Shown: positions 15,086 to 23,895 of the stretch, in pieces
How the letters are laid out: every line of letters starts with the position of its first letter
Position numbering within the stretch: position 1 is the stretch's first letter
NCBI GenBank assembly: GCA_035532735.1
Contig: DATKQM010000050.1
Coordinates: 6,750-70,749, forward strand
Direction of reading: 5' to 3'
Source of the DNA: Chersky-840 sp035532735
GTDB lineage: Bacteria; Actinomycetota; Acidimicrobiia; Acidimicrobiales; UBA8190
Length of the DNA stretch: 64,000 bases
Position numbers and translations under genes: made by a program
The notes under the pieces: generated by a model
What the model was told of the DNA's origin: nothing
The model's input: only the letters and a program-made list of their open reading frames with translations
Databases searched by the model: none

Positions 15086-16387
15086 ATGATCGACATCCGC
15101 CTGGCCAGGGAGAACCCCGATGCCGTGAAGGCCGCCCTGGCCCGCAAGGAGGTCGACGGTGCCGAGGTGGAGCGCCTCCTCGACGCCGATCGACAGGCCC
15201 GTCAAGCGGTGGGACAGCGCGACGAGCTCCGGGCCCAGGTGAAAGACCTGTCGCGTCAGGTGGGCGAGGCCCGACGCGCCGGCGACAGCGCGCTGGCGGC
15301 GGAGGTATCCGAGCAGAGCCGGGCCCTGGGCGAGCGTGAAGCCGCGCTCGACGCGGAGGCGACCGCAGCCCAGGCCGAAGTGCGGGAGATGTTGTTGTGG
15401 TTGCCGAACCTTCCCGCCGAGGATGCGCCCGACGGGGGCGGGCCGCAGGACAATCTCGAGGTGCGGCGGTGGCCCGAGACGGCGCGTGATTACGGCGACC
15501 ATCAGCGGGTGCCGCACTGGGACGTCGGATCCGCGCTCGGCATCCTCGACCTTGAGCGGGGGGCGAAGTTGTCGGGATCGATGTTCCCGCTCTACCGGGG
15601 CCTCGGGGCCCGACTCATCCGGGCCCTGACCGCCTTCGCGCTGGACCGCCACGGCGAGCTCTACGAGGAGATCCGCCCTCCCACGCTGGTCCGGACCGAG
15701 ACGATGATCTCGACTGGACACCTGCCCAAGTTCGCCGACGACGCCTATCACCTCGAACGCGACGACCTGTGGGCCATTCCCACCGCCGAGGTCCCCTTGA
15801 CGTCGATGTTCAGAGACGAGATCCTCGACGAGGCCGACCTTCCCATGCGGTTGACGGCCGGCACCGCCTGTTTCCGGCGCGAGGCGGGATCGGCGGGACG
15901 CGACACGCGCGGGCTGCTGCGGGTCCACGAGTTCGACAAGGTGGAGCTGTTCGCCTACGCCACGGCCGAGCAGTCCCGGTCCGAGCACGCCGACATGGTG
16001 GGCCGCGCCGAGGCGTTGCTCCAGGAGCTCGGCCTCGAGCACCGGGTCCTCGACCTCTGCACCGGCGAACTCGGGAACGCGGCGGCCCGGACCTTCGACA
16101 TCGAGGTCTACGCCCCGGGATCGGACATGTGGCTCGAGGTGTCCTCGGTGAGCTGGTGCACCGACTACCAGGCGCGTCGGGCCAACATCCGGTACCGGTC
16201 ATCCGAGGCGGGCCCCAAGGGCCAGCCCGTGTTCGTCCACACCCTCAACGGTTCGGCCATCGCCTGGGCGAGGGTCTGGGCCGCCTTGGTCGAGACCGGT
16301 CGACGGGCCGACGGATCGGTGGCCCTTCCCGCCGTGCTCGGTCCCTACCTCGGGGGCCGGACCGTCATCGAGCTGCCTTCGCGGTAG
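15086..16387 (+). CDS. serS: Seryl-tRNA synthetase
   Basis: Class II cytoplasmic aminoacyl-tRNA synthetase of 433 residues that charges tRNA-Ser and tRNA-Sec. The first 110 residues form the antiparallel coiled coil (ALARKEVDGAEVERLL to the ALGEREAALDAE region) that reads the long variable arm. The catalytic domain has motif 2 FRREAGSAGRDTRGLLRVHEF and motif 3 GSAIAWARVWAALVE. The start MIDIRLARENPD is a standard SerRS opening. It shares a very short 25-bp divergent region with the ABC operon. Confidence 0.96.
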   Translation: MIDIRLARENPDAVKAALARKEVDGAEVERLLDADRQARQAVGQRDELRAQVKDLSRQVGEARRAGDSALAAEVSEQSRALGEREAALDAEATAAQAEVREMLLWLPNLPAEDAPDGGGPQDNLEVRRWPETARDYGDHQRVPHWDVGSALGILDLERGAKLSGSMFPLYRGLGARLIRALTAFALDRHGELYEEIRPPTLVRTETMISTGHLPKFADDAYHLERDDLWAIPTAEVPLTSMFRDEILDEADLPMRLTAGTACFRREAGSAGRDTRGLLRVHEFDKVELFAYATAEQSRSEHADMVGRAEALLQELGLEHRVLDLCTGELGNAAARTFDIEVYAPGSDMWLEVSSVSWCTDYQARRANIRYRSSEAGPKGQPVFVHTLNGSAIAWARVWAALVETGRRADGSVALPAVLGPYLGGRTVIELPSR

Positions 16388-16411
16388 CCACCCCGTCGCC
16401 GCGCTTAATGC

Positions 16412-16687
16412 CTACGCCGAGTCAGGAGTGATCCCCGCACCCTTGAGCATCCTCCGGAGATCGATGACCTGCTGTTCGTCGATGTCGTGATGGCGCGGCG
16501 CGTCGAAGGTCTCGGTCTCAGGTCCCAGGGTCACCGCGTACCTCCCGTCGCGCTCCTCGGTGACGGTGGCCACGGCTTGGAGGAGTGACAAGACGTCGTG
16601 CCATTGGATGTTGTGAGAGACGGGGTGGTTGAAGATCTTCTCCACCGTGACCCGATGGCGTCCGTCGAGTTCCTTGCCTTCTGTCAT
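16412..16687 (-). CDS. Small conserved-looking protein of unknown function
   Basis: A 91-residue protein that I cannot name. It contains VTVEKIFNHPVSHNIQWHDVLSLLQAV followed by a short beta section with VTLGPETETFDAPRHH and a closing helix VIDLRRMLKGAG. The layout distantly recalls HicA-like dsRBD-fold proteins (a strand with a His, then a helix with LRRML), but no HicB partner lies next to it and the motif is weak. A GAGGGAGTG-like ribosome-binding sequence precedes the ATG. It is convergent with serS. Confidence 0.6.
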   Translation of the reverse strand: MTEGKELDGRHRVTVEKIFNHPVSHNIQWHDVLSLLQAVATVTEERDGRYAVTLGPETETFDAPRHHDIDEQQVIDLRRMLKGAGITPDSA

Positions 16688-16796
16688 GTCACACTCCCTC
16701 GCGGCGATCAGGGTAGCTCGCGTGCCCGAGCGCGCCTAGAGGCCATCGGACGGAGTTGGAACGGAACCCGGGCACCCGAGGAAGGCGCCATCCCTC

Positions 16797-17903
16797 CTAG
16801 CGACGCGGTGTCAGCGACTGCAGGCTGAAGGGGACGGGCAGGGGTCCGCTCCCGATCACGGCGGCAAGTCCCTTCGCCTCGGTCTCGGTGAAGTTGCCGC
16901 TGATCTCCATCTTTCCGTCAAAGGACGAGAACGTCGGCTGGTTGGGCTGGAGCAGCGGTGCCGACAGCACTTCTCCGTCCAGTTCCAACGCGATGTAGGA
17001 GTGGAAGTTCAGTAAGGCCAAGGCATCCCACACCGTGGCACCCGATCTCGTGAGCGTGATGTCGACGGCCCATATGGCGTCGGCGCGGATGAATTGGGCC
17101 GTGACCGACGCGATGTCGGCGTTGACGTCGGAGTTGTTGAATTGGACCGCACCCACGACGAACCGTGGGTACTGCTGGGCCCCGGCCACCGGATCGGCCG
17201 GGAGCAACGCGGAGCTCGCGGGCTCCTCGTCCTGAGCCGGCGTTGAAGGAGAGGAGGTGAAGATCGGGTCCGGGCCGATCGTGTTGGCAGGGATCCCCGA
17301 CGTGGTGTTCACATCGAGGTTGGATGCGGTGGTGGCGTACCGGGCCTCGCACCCCGATGACGATCCCGTTGCTGACACCGAGCCCGGTGCACCTGGCCGC
17401 GCCGGAGCCACATAGGCCGGTGCCCCACACAGCACGGGCCTGATCGAGAATGTTCCCGTCGATCCCACCAGTCGGACCTGGTCCCGGGTGAGCGTCGGGC
17501 CCGAGACCACGAGCGTGCCCCGGTCGGTCGACACGGTGCTGTCAATGTCGCCCAGGGCGCGCAGGCGTGATGCCATGGTGGCAGCGGCCTCCTCGCGTAC
17601 CGCCGGTGATATGGGCCGGGAAGGAGCGAAGACGGCGCGCAAACCGCCGGTGAGTGCGCCCAGACCAGGCTGGGTCCCAGGGGTGGTCCTTGAGCTTCGC
17701 GGTCCGTAGGCGACCCCGAATACCACCAGAACAATCACGACGATGACGGCGAGACCGCCGACAGCCAACTGTCGGGGCCGGCGCGAAGGCGACCTCGGCG
17801 CGTTGCGCCACGGCTCGGCGTCGCCCCCCGGCGGGACCGGTTGTTCGGCCACGACTTGGAAGGTGCGTCGGAGTCGTTGTTCGATGGAGTCGATCTCGGT
17901 CAT
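16797..17903 (-). CDS. Membrane-anchored SecD-like partner of the ECF sigma factor (putative anti-sigma)
   Basis: A 368-residue protein with a short cytoplasmic N terminus (about 1-46, including IEQRLRRTFQVVAEQP), one membrane helix at about 47-67 and a long outer domain. The C-terminal half resembles the SecD/SecDF periplasmic P1 head: IALELDGEVLSAPLLQ, ISGNFTETEAKGLA and GPLPVPFSLQS. It lacks the transport helices of SecD. Its ATG overlaps the stop of the ECF sigma gene, so the pair is translated together. By position it is probably the sigma regulator, with the outer domain as sensor; no zinc-binding anti-sigma motif is visible. Confidence 0.65.
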   Translation of the reverse strand: MTEIDSIEQRLRRTFQVVAEQPVPPGGDAEPWRNAPRSPSRRPRQLAVGGLAVIVVIVLVVFGVAYGPRSSRTTPGTQPGLGALTGGLRAVFAPSRPISPAVREEAAATMASRLRALGDIDSTVSTDRGTLVVSGPTLTRDQVRLVGSTGTFSIRPVLCGAPAYVAPARPGAPGSVSATGSSSGCEARYATTASNLDVNTTSGIPANTIGPDPIFTSSPSTPAQDEEPASSALLPADPVAGAQQYPRFVVGAVQFNNSDVNADIASVTAQFIRADAIWAVDITLTRSGATVWDALALLNFHSYIALELDGEVLSAPLLQPNQPTFSSFDGKMEISGNFTETEAKGLAAVIGSGPLPVPFSLQSLTPRR

Positions 17904-18487
17904 GTCAGCTCATCTCGCAGCTTGGCCAGTCCTCGGTGGAGGCTCGACTTGACGGTTCCGAGTCGACAGCCGAGCAGTCGGGCGATCTCGGCCTCGGGCA
18001 GATCCTCGTAGAAGCGCAGAGCCAGGACGGCTCGCTGGCGAAACGGCAAACGGCAGACTGCCGCCCAGGTCTCGTCGATCACGGGGTCGTCGAAACTGAC
18101 GCGGTCCGGTGCGGGCTGGCGTCGCTCCACATGAAGCCGGCGCAGATGGCTCCTCGAGACGTTGGCGACGGTGGTGCGGAGGTACCCCGCCGGGTTCTCC
18201 GGTGGCGTGCCCTGCTTGTGCATCTTGAGGAATGCCTCTTGGACGATCTCTTCGGCCACGACCATGGATCCGGTGAGGAGGCGAGCGAGACGAACCATTG
18301 CTTCTCGCTCACGGAGATACAACGAGGCGAGGTCCGAGGGAGGCGTGAGGTCCCAAGCCGTGGAGCCCGACGCCTCATGCCCTGGAGGGGCGCGCCGAGA
18401 CGCCATGTGGTCCGACGTCATGTACGCGTCCTCCTCTGCGACCTTTTCCACATTGACATGACGCATAGCCTCGGGAAAAGGTTCCAT
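17900..18487 (-). CDS. ECF RNA polymerase sigma factor (SigE-family type)
   Basis: A 195-residue group 4 sigma factor. Region 2 runs through LYLREREAMVRLARLLTG and VAEEIVQEAFLKMHKQ, and region 4 through LPFRQRAVLALRFYEDLPEAEIARLLG with a helix-turn-helix ending GTVKSSLHRGLAKL. The N terminus of about 50 residues is unstructured; a later ATG (about residue 23 or 28) could be the true start. It is coupled to the SecD-like membrane protein downstream. Such pairs usually control their own promoter, which would lie just above 18487. Confidence 0.9.
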   Translation of the reverse strand: MEPFPEAMRHVNVEKVAEEDAYMTSDHMASRRAPPGHEASGSTAWDLTPPSDLASLYLREREAMVRLARLLTGSMVVAEEIVQEAFLKMHKQGTPPENPAGYLRTTVANVSRSHLRRLHVERRQPAPDRVSFDDPVIDETWAAVCRLPFRQRAVLALRFYEDLPEAEIARLLGCRLGTVKSSLHRGLAKLRDELT

Positions 18488-18599
18488 TCGGCCCGGTCCA
18501 GGCAGGGATGATCACTCCGGCGAGAGGACAGGCATGCAATCGAGGGACAGGCCGACCATCTCGCCCATGCCCCGGGTGGCGGACTCGGTCGGGCTTCCG

Positions 18600-18890
18600 T
18601 GGGACGTGGCCGTCGTTGACCCGATCGCGGCCTTGGCAGAGGCACGAGGCGAGCTCGGTGACACCTTGGTCGTCGACAGCGGCGACGACCGGCGATTGGC
18701 GGATGCTGCGGGCGCAAGCTGCCCGACGAGATCTCTGTGGGCAGGCGGACATTGCCGCATCAGCTCTTCGACGACGACGACGTCGCCAACTATCTCGCCA
18801 ACGTCGAGCGTGCTCTCGACAGCGCGGCGCCGGGCCTCGACGCGTGGGATCCCGATCGTTGGAACCGGCGTCGCCCTGGCTGATCCCTCC
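18600..18890 (+). pseudogene. Possible decayed coding region
   Basis: The 620-base stretch 18488-19109 has no intact gene I can support. Within it one frame (about 18600-18700) reads VAVVDPIAALAEARGELG and TLVVDSGDDRRLAD. After a frame change near 18710 a second reads KLPDEISVGRRTLPHQLFD followed by VANYLANVERALDSAAPGLD until a stop near 18881. Both look like natural protein rather than GC-rich shadow. The family is not recognised. Confidence 0.3.
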
Positions 18891-19109
18891 GCGTTGGCCG
18901 CACTGGAATTGGTGACCGTCTTCGGTCACGGGCCGTCACAGCTGTCCCGCCCAGCCGTTCTCGTTGTCGACGATGACCGCCGCCGCCATCCGGCTCCTCA
19001 CCGCATTGGACGTGGAGCCGGGGTGGACCGAGCACCCTCATCCGGTACGCAAACCTTGTGGCAGGCGCCGTTTTTGGCGCCGTCGACGTCGGTGTGAATT
19101 ACCGGTTGG

Positions 19110-20081
19110 TCAGAGTCCGAGGAACCAGATCGCCACTCTCTTGAGGTCGAAGAAGTAGAGAGCCAGCCCGAACAGCAACAGGAACGCACCGAGCCCCGCC
19201 ATGATCTTCCCGGTCAGCCCCAGGCCCGTAAAGGCCAACGAGCCCGATCCTGCCGCGACGGTGCCGGGCGCCGTGCCACCTGGCGTCGCACTGCCGGTCC
19301 TGGCTCCCGGCACAGCTGTGCCCGCGGGTGCCACGCTCGGTCCCGTGCCCGTGATCCGGGGCGTCGTGCCCGGCGTGGTGGGCGGAACCGTGCCCGGCGT
19401 GGTGGGCGGAACCGTGCCCGGTGTCGTGCCCGGTGTGGTACCCGGCGTGGTCGGAGGAACCGTGACCGGCGGCGGCGAGGGGGAGCCCTGGAAGGCGATC
19501 GGCACCGACACCTGGTCGTGGCCCGTGTCGATGAAGACGAGAGCACACTTCACGCCGGCCACCTGTTGTTTCGGTGAAGGCGGGCACGGATAGTTCTGCG
19601 AGTCCCACCGTGGTCGCTGCCCGACACTGTCGGCGCGTCCGCATCCCGCGATCACCGGGAAGATTCCGCACGGAGGCCCGAGTTTCCTTCCTTCGTGCAC
19701 CCAGGTGATCGTCGACAGCGTTCCGTCCGAGGTCGTGGCAGTGATATGCCGGAGCGAAGGAGCACTGCAGCCGATCGGAAGTGTTTCGTCGAAGGGCGCG
19801 CCGATGTACACCGTCGGCTCTCCCGGCGCCTGGTTGCACTCCAGCACATACCCCTTCGCGCTGGCGGCGAGACCGGAACCGGTGACGGCCACCTTTTTGC
19901 CACCGATGAGACCAACGGCGGGCTGCGCCGAGATCGTCGGTGCCGTCGCGGAGGCCGAGGCCGTTTTGAAGAGGACGAGGCCTCCCGCCACCAGCACAAG
20001 GGCGACCAACCTGTGCATGAGATGCCGCTGGCGAACGCTGTGAACGAGTCCCATCGAGTTCCGCCGCTCTGGGTTGGTCAT
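19110..20081 (-). CDS. Exported Ig-like surface protein with Pro/Thr linker and LAFTG-type anchor
   Basis: A 323-residue surface protein. A signal peptide covers about residues 20-46 (LVALVLVAGGLVLF to ASASA). An all-beta domain with VTGSGLAASAKGYVLECN and paired cysteines resembles neocarzinostatin-like Ig folds found in actinobacteria. It is followed by a low-complexity linker of PPTTPGTTPGT repeats, then SLAFTG and a hydrophobic helix with a short tail. LAFTG is close to an LPxTG sorting signal, but the canonical Pro is missing, so sortase anchoring is uncertain. Function unknown. Confidence 0.7.
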   Translation of the reverse strand: MTNPERRNSMGLVHSVRQRHLMHRLVALVLVAGGLVLFKTASASATAPTISAQPAVGLIGGKKVAVTGSGLAASAKGYVLECNQAPGEPTVYIGAPFDETLPIGCSAPSLRHITATTSDGTLSTITWVHEGRKLGPPCGIFPVIAGCGRADSVGQRPRWDSQNYPCPPSPKQQVAGVKCALVFIDTGHDQVSVPIAFQGSPSPPPVTVPPTTPGTTPGTTPGTVPPTTPGTVPPTTPGTTPRITGTGPSVAPAGTAVPGARTGSATPGGTAPGTVAAGSGSLAFTGLGLTGKIMAGLGAFLLLFGLALYFFDLKRVAIWFLGL

Positions 20082-20373
20082 GGATTCAACGCGTCTTCTT
20101 GCCCGTCCCCCACCATCGGAGAGATTGAGACTGACGTCCTGGCACCTGGTGATACCTGAGAGGCACGATAGGGGGTCACCCCACCACCGAGAATTGTCAA
20201 TTCTGACGATCCCTGAAAATTCCCGCCTTCCAGAAGCTCATGCAGCCTCTGCCAGGTGAGATGACCACGGAGGGTGACAAGGTGAGGTAGGTGTTGCAAA
20301 TGAGCTTTTGCCATCGGGCTTTGTGTTCGGAACGTCGCCCGTGAGCTCTCCTCGGGGGCTCAGTGCCGGCCGC

Positions 20374-21753
20374 TCAATGGTGGAAGCCGACGTCAGTGGT
20401 CCGAGCGGGATGGGCGCTGCGGAGCCGCTCGTCCACCCGCTGCAGATCTTCGATCAACATACAGGCCAGGTCTCGGCTGAATCCGTTTCGAACCACGATC
20501 CGCAGCACAGCGACATGGTCGAGCGCGGGGGGCATGGTGTAGGCAGGGACGAGCCACCCCCGGACCCGCAGCGCGTCGGAGACGTCGTAGACGCTGTACG
20601 GGGCGTCGCCGATGCGGAAGGCGAAGGCGGGGATGCCATCGCCTTGTGAGATGAGCTCGTACGGACCCAGGCCGGCGATCTCGTGGGCGAGCCACTGCGC
20701 GGTGTCCCGACTCGCCTGTTGCACCTGGCGGTAGCCGTCGACCCCGAGGCGCAAGAAGTTGTAGTACTGCGCGACGACCTGGGCACCGGGTCGTGAGAAG
20801 TTGAGCGCGAACGTGGGCATGTTCCCGCCGAGGTAATTGACGTCGAATACGAGCTCGTCGGGCAATGCGGCCCGGTCACGCCAGATGACCCAGCCGACGC
20901 CCGGGTACACCAGACCGTATTTGTGTCCCGAGGCGTTGATGGAATGGACGCGCGGCAGGCGAAAGTCCCAAACCACCTTGGGGTCGAGGAACGGGGCGAT
21001 GAATCCCCCCGAGGCGCCGTCGACGTGGATGGGGACGTCCACGTCAGTGGTGGATGCGAGGTCGTCGAGCGCCGAGGCGATGGCGGCGACGTTCTCGTAG
21101 ACGCCGTCGTAGGTCGATCCCATGACCACCACGACGCCGATGGTGTTCTCGTCGCAATGCGAGGCCATCGCGTCCGCGGTCAAACAGGTGGCCTCGGGCC
21201 CGACAGGGACGAGCCGCGCTTCGACGTCCCAGTACCGGCAGAACTTCTCCCAGCACACCTGGACGTTGGCGCCCATGACGAGGTTGGGCCGATCGACGGA
21301 CTTGCCTGCGGCCTGGCGGCGCTGGCGCCAACGCCACTTGAGGGCCAGGCCGCCCAACATGCACGCCTCGCTCGAGCCCGTCGTCGAGCACCCCGTGGCG
21401 CCGCCCTCGTCCGGGGCGTTCCACAGCCCGGCGAGGATGTTGACGCAACGTCGTTCGAGCTCCGCGGTCTGGGGATACTCGTCCTTGTCGATCATGTTCT
21501 TGGCCGAGCACTCGGCCATCAACCGCTCGGCGTCGCGCTCCATCCAGGTGGTGACGAAGGTGGCCAGGTTGAGCCGGGCATTGCCGTCGAGCAACAGCTC
21601 GTCGTGGACGATCTCGTATGCGGTGCTCTCGGGCATCCCGCTCGGCGCCAGCCGGAGTTTGGGAACATCGTTGATCTCGCCCAGTTGGGCGAATTGCGGA
21701 CGGACTTGGAGTTGATCCGCACCGGCGTCGGTCTCGTGGACATGGAGGGGCAT
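20374..21753 (-). CDS. gadB: Glutamate decarboxylase
   Basis: PLP-dependent group II decarboxylase of 459 residues that converts glutamate to GABA with proton uptake, used in acid resistance. The PLP lysine is in SINASGHKYGLVYPGVGW; the cofactor-binding Asp is in HVDGASGGFIAPF; GCSTTGSSEACMLGGLALK binds the PLP phosphate. N- and C-terminal segments (EIVHDELLLDGNARLNLATF and RIVVRNGFSRDLACMLIEDL) match the bacterial GadA/B family. No antiporter GadC is adjacent. About 290 bp without a gene separate it from the surface-protein gene. Confidence 0.95.
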   Translation of the reverse strand: MPLHVHETDAGADQLQVRPQFAQLGEINDVPKLRLAPSGMPESTAYEIVHDELLLDGNARLNLATFVTTWMERDAERLMAECSAKNMIDKDEYPQTAELERRCVNILAGLWNAPDEGGATGCSTTGSSEACMLGGLALKWRWRQRRQAAGKSVDRPNLVMGANVQVCWEKFCRYWDVEARLVPVGPEATCLTADAMASHCDENTIGVVVVMGSTYDGVYENVAAIASALDDLASTTDVDVPIHVDGASGGFIAPFLDPKVVWDFRLPRVHSINASGHKYGLVYPGVGWVIWRDRAALPDELVFDVNYLGGNMPTFALNFSRPGAQVVAQYYNFLRLGVDGYRQVQQASRDTAQWLAHEIAGLGPYELISQGDGIPAFAFRIGDAPYSVYDVSDALRVRGWLVPAYTMPPALDHVAVLRIVVRNGFSRDLACMLIEDLQRVDERLRSAHPARTTDVGFHH

Positions 21754-21774
21754 GCCCGGACCGTAGTTCGACGG

Positions 21775-23010
21775 CTAGGGGACTTTCTGGTCGTCAGTTC
21801 GGCGGTGGTCGTCGGGGTCGACGAGCACGCAGCGGGTGCCGCTGTAGATGGTCGGCATGCACTTGTTGCAATGTATGCACAGCGAGCCGCGCGAGGTGCC
21901 GGCGCTCATCTTCGCAACGAGATCGGGCTCACGGAGCAGGGCTCTGGCCATGGCGACGAACGAGAAGCCCTCCGAGAGCGCCGACTCCACCGTCGAGAGC
22001 TCGTTGATCCCACCTAACAGGACGAGCGGCATGTCGAGCGCGGCGCGGAACTGCCGGGCGTAGGGAAGGAAGAAGGCCTCTTCGAAGGGATAGTCCGGCA
22101 TGAATCGGCGGCCCATGACCCGGAAACCGAGGCGTAGGGGTCGGGGCAAGGTGGCCGCGAACTCCTCACGGGGGGCCTCACCCCGGAACAGGTACATGGG
22201 ATTGGCCAGAGAGCTGCCGCCGGTGAGGGTGAGCGCGTCGAGAGCTCCGTCGGCCTCGAGCAGCCGGGCTGCCTCGACGCTTTCTTCGAGCCACAACCCT
22301 CCGGGCACCCCGTCGGCCATGTTGAGCTTGGCTGTCACCGCCACCTTGTCGTCGACGGCATCTCGGACGGTGCGGACGACCTGGCGGGCGAAGCGGGCTC
22401 GGTTCTCGACGCTTCCGCCCCACTTGTCGCGGCGGCGATTGAGCTTCGGGCTCAAGAACGCGCTCAGCAGGTAATTGTGGCCGAGGTGGATCTCGATGCT
22501 GTCGAAGCCGGCGTCGACGACCTGGCGTGCCGCCTGTCGGTAATCGGCGGTGACCCGGGTGATGTCGGCTTCGGTGATCTCGCGACTCATGGTCCCGAGG
22601 GGGCTGATGTGTCGCGACGGAGCCAGCGACGGGGCTCGGTTCGACCGGGGGTTGGCCACCGGACCGGCATGACCAAGCTGGGCGGCAATCGCCGCGCCGG
22701 TGTCGTGGACGGCGTCGGTGAGCCGCCGGAGATCCCGAACCACCTCGTCGTGGACATAGATGCAGTGGCGGTCGGTGCGACCCTCGGGCGAGACGGCCAG
22801 ATAGGCGACCGTCGTCATCGCCGCGCCCCCTGCCCCCACGCGGCGGTGGAAGTCGATGAGGGCGTCGGTGACACGACCCCTTGGTGATGATCCTTCGAAC
22901 GTCGCCGCCTTGATGAACCGGTTCCGGAGCGTGACTGGGCCGAGTCGGGCTGGGTCGAACGGCGTGGGTCGGGATGTCGAAGAGCCCAGCCCGCCGTCGG
23001 GGGCGGTCAC
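21775..23010 (-). CDS. NADH:flavin oxidoreductase (old yellow enzyme family) with Cys cluster
   Basis: A 411-residue FMN TIM-barrel ene-reductase. Conserved features are LGPVTLRNRFIKAAT, AQLGHAG, HLGHNYLLSAFLSPKLNRR (substrate His region), KWGGSVENRARF and a C-terminal phosphate-binding segment. Near the end lies CIHCNKCM, like the 4Fe-4S cysteine cluster of 2,4-dienoyl-CoA reductase relatives, but the FAD/NADPH domain of those enzymes is absent. The GTG start at 23010 overlaps the RegX3-like stop as GTGA, an odd coupling of a metabolic enzyme with a regulator. Confidence 0.85.
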   Translation of the reverse strand: MTAPDGGLGSSTSRPTPFDPARLGPVTLRNRFIKAATFEGSSPRGRVTDALIDFHRRVGAGGAAMTTVAYLAVSPEGRTDRHCIYVHDEVVRDLRRLTDAVHDTGAAIAAQLGHAGPVANPRSNRAPSLAPSRHISPLGTMSREITEADITRVTADYRQAARQVVDAGFDSIEIHLGHNYLLSAFLSPKLNRRRDKWGGSVENRARFARQVVRTVRDAVDDKVAVTAKLNMADGVPGGLWLEESVEAARLLEADGALDALTLTGGSSLANPMYLFRGEAPREEFAATLPRPLRLGFRVMGRRFMPDYPFEEAFFLPYARQFRAALDMPLVLLGGINELSTVESALSEGFSFVAMARALLREPDLVAKMSAGTSRGSLCIHCNKCMPTIYSGTRCVLVDPDDHRRTDDQKVP

Positions 23011-23846
23011 GCGTCGGCGGGGATCTCGAACCGGTACCCCACGCCCCGCACCGTGGTGATGATCCCGGGCGACGACGGGTCGGATTCGACGTGGGTCCGG
23101 AGCCGCTTGATGTGGACGTCGAGGGTCTTGGTGTCGCCCACGTAGTCCGCACCCCACACCCGGTCGATCAGGGTGTCTCGGGTGAGGACGCGCCCCGCGT
23201 TCTCGACGAGCAGCACGAGCAGCTCGAATTCCTTTCGGCGCAGGTGGACCTCTTGGCCCCGGACGAAGACTCGGTGGCGATCGGGGTCGACCCGGACACC
23301 GCCCACCTCCAGCACCCCACCGCGTTCGGCCGACTCGTCGACTGCGTGCGGTGAGCCCGGCGCGGCCAGGGGCGATCGTCGCAGCACGGCCCGCATGCGG
23401 GCCACGAGCTCGCGCAGACGGTAGGGCTTGGTGACGTAGTCGTCGGCGCCCACCTCGAGCCCCACCACGGTGTCGATCTCGGTGCCCTTGGCGGTCACCA
23501 TGATGATGGGGACGTGCGAACGGGCTCGGATGGCGCGACACACGTCGACGCCTGACATTTTGGGCAGCATGATGTCGAGGAGCACGAGATCGGGCTCGAT
23601 AGCGTCGAACAGGGCCAGGGCCTCGGGTCCGTCCCGCGCCACCGAGACGTTGAACCCCTCGCGCCCGAGACCGATCACCAGGGCGTCGACGAAGGACTCC
23701 TCGTCCTCGGCGATGAGCACCGTCACGGCCCGCGAACCGTCGTGTCCATGATCGGAGGACTCCCCCGAACGCTCGCCCCGGCCGCTGCGTGGCGCGGCGT
23801 GCGGCGATTGGGTCGAGTGCCGAGTGTGCGTGGAGTGAGTGCTCAC
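23007..23846 (-). CDS. regX3: OmpR/PhoB-type response regulator (RegX3-like)
   Basis: A 279-residue regulator. The receiver domain follows a 40-residue His/Ser-rich extension; it has the acidic pair EDE, the phospho-acceptor Asp in LVLLDIMLP and the Lys in YVTKPY. The C-terminal winged helix has RRKEFELLVLLVENAGRV and YVGDTKTLDVHIKRLR. With the kinase upstream it resembles the SenX3-RegX3 phosphate-responsive pair of actinobacteria. The start may be shorter, since the extension is low complexity. Its stop overlaps the ene-reductase start. Confidence 0.87.
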   Translation of the reverse strand: MSTHSTHTRHSTQSPHAAPRSGRGERSGESSDHGHDGSRAVTVLIAEDEESFVDALVIGLGREGFNVSVARDGPEALALFDAIEPDLVLLDIMLPKMSGVDVCRAIRARSHVPIIMVTAKGTEIDTVVGLEVGADDYVTKPYRLRELVARMRAVLRRSPLAAPGSPHAVDESAERGGVLEVGGVRVDPDRHRVFVRGQEVHLRRKEFELLVLLVENAGRVLTRDTLIDRVWGADYVGDTKTLDVHIKRLRTHVESDPSSPGIITTVRGVGYRFEIPADA

Positions 23847-23895
23847 GGGGTGCTCAACGGGGTGCTCACGGCGCGGGCTGGGTGCTGCTCACGAT

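Noticed and set aside
16412..16687. HicA toxin
   Set aside because: Only a weak resemblance in the last helix, and no HicB antitoxin gene beside it; recorded as unknown.
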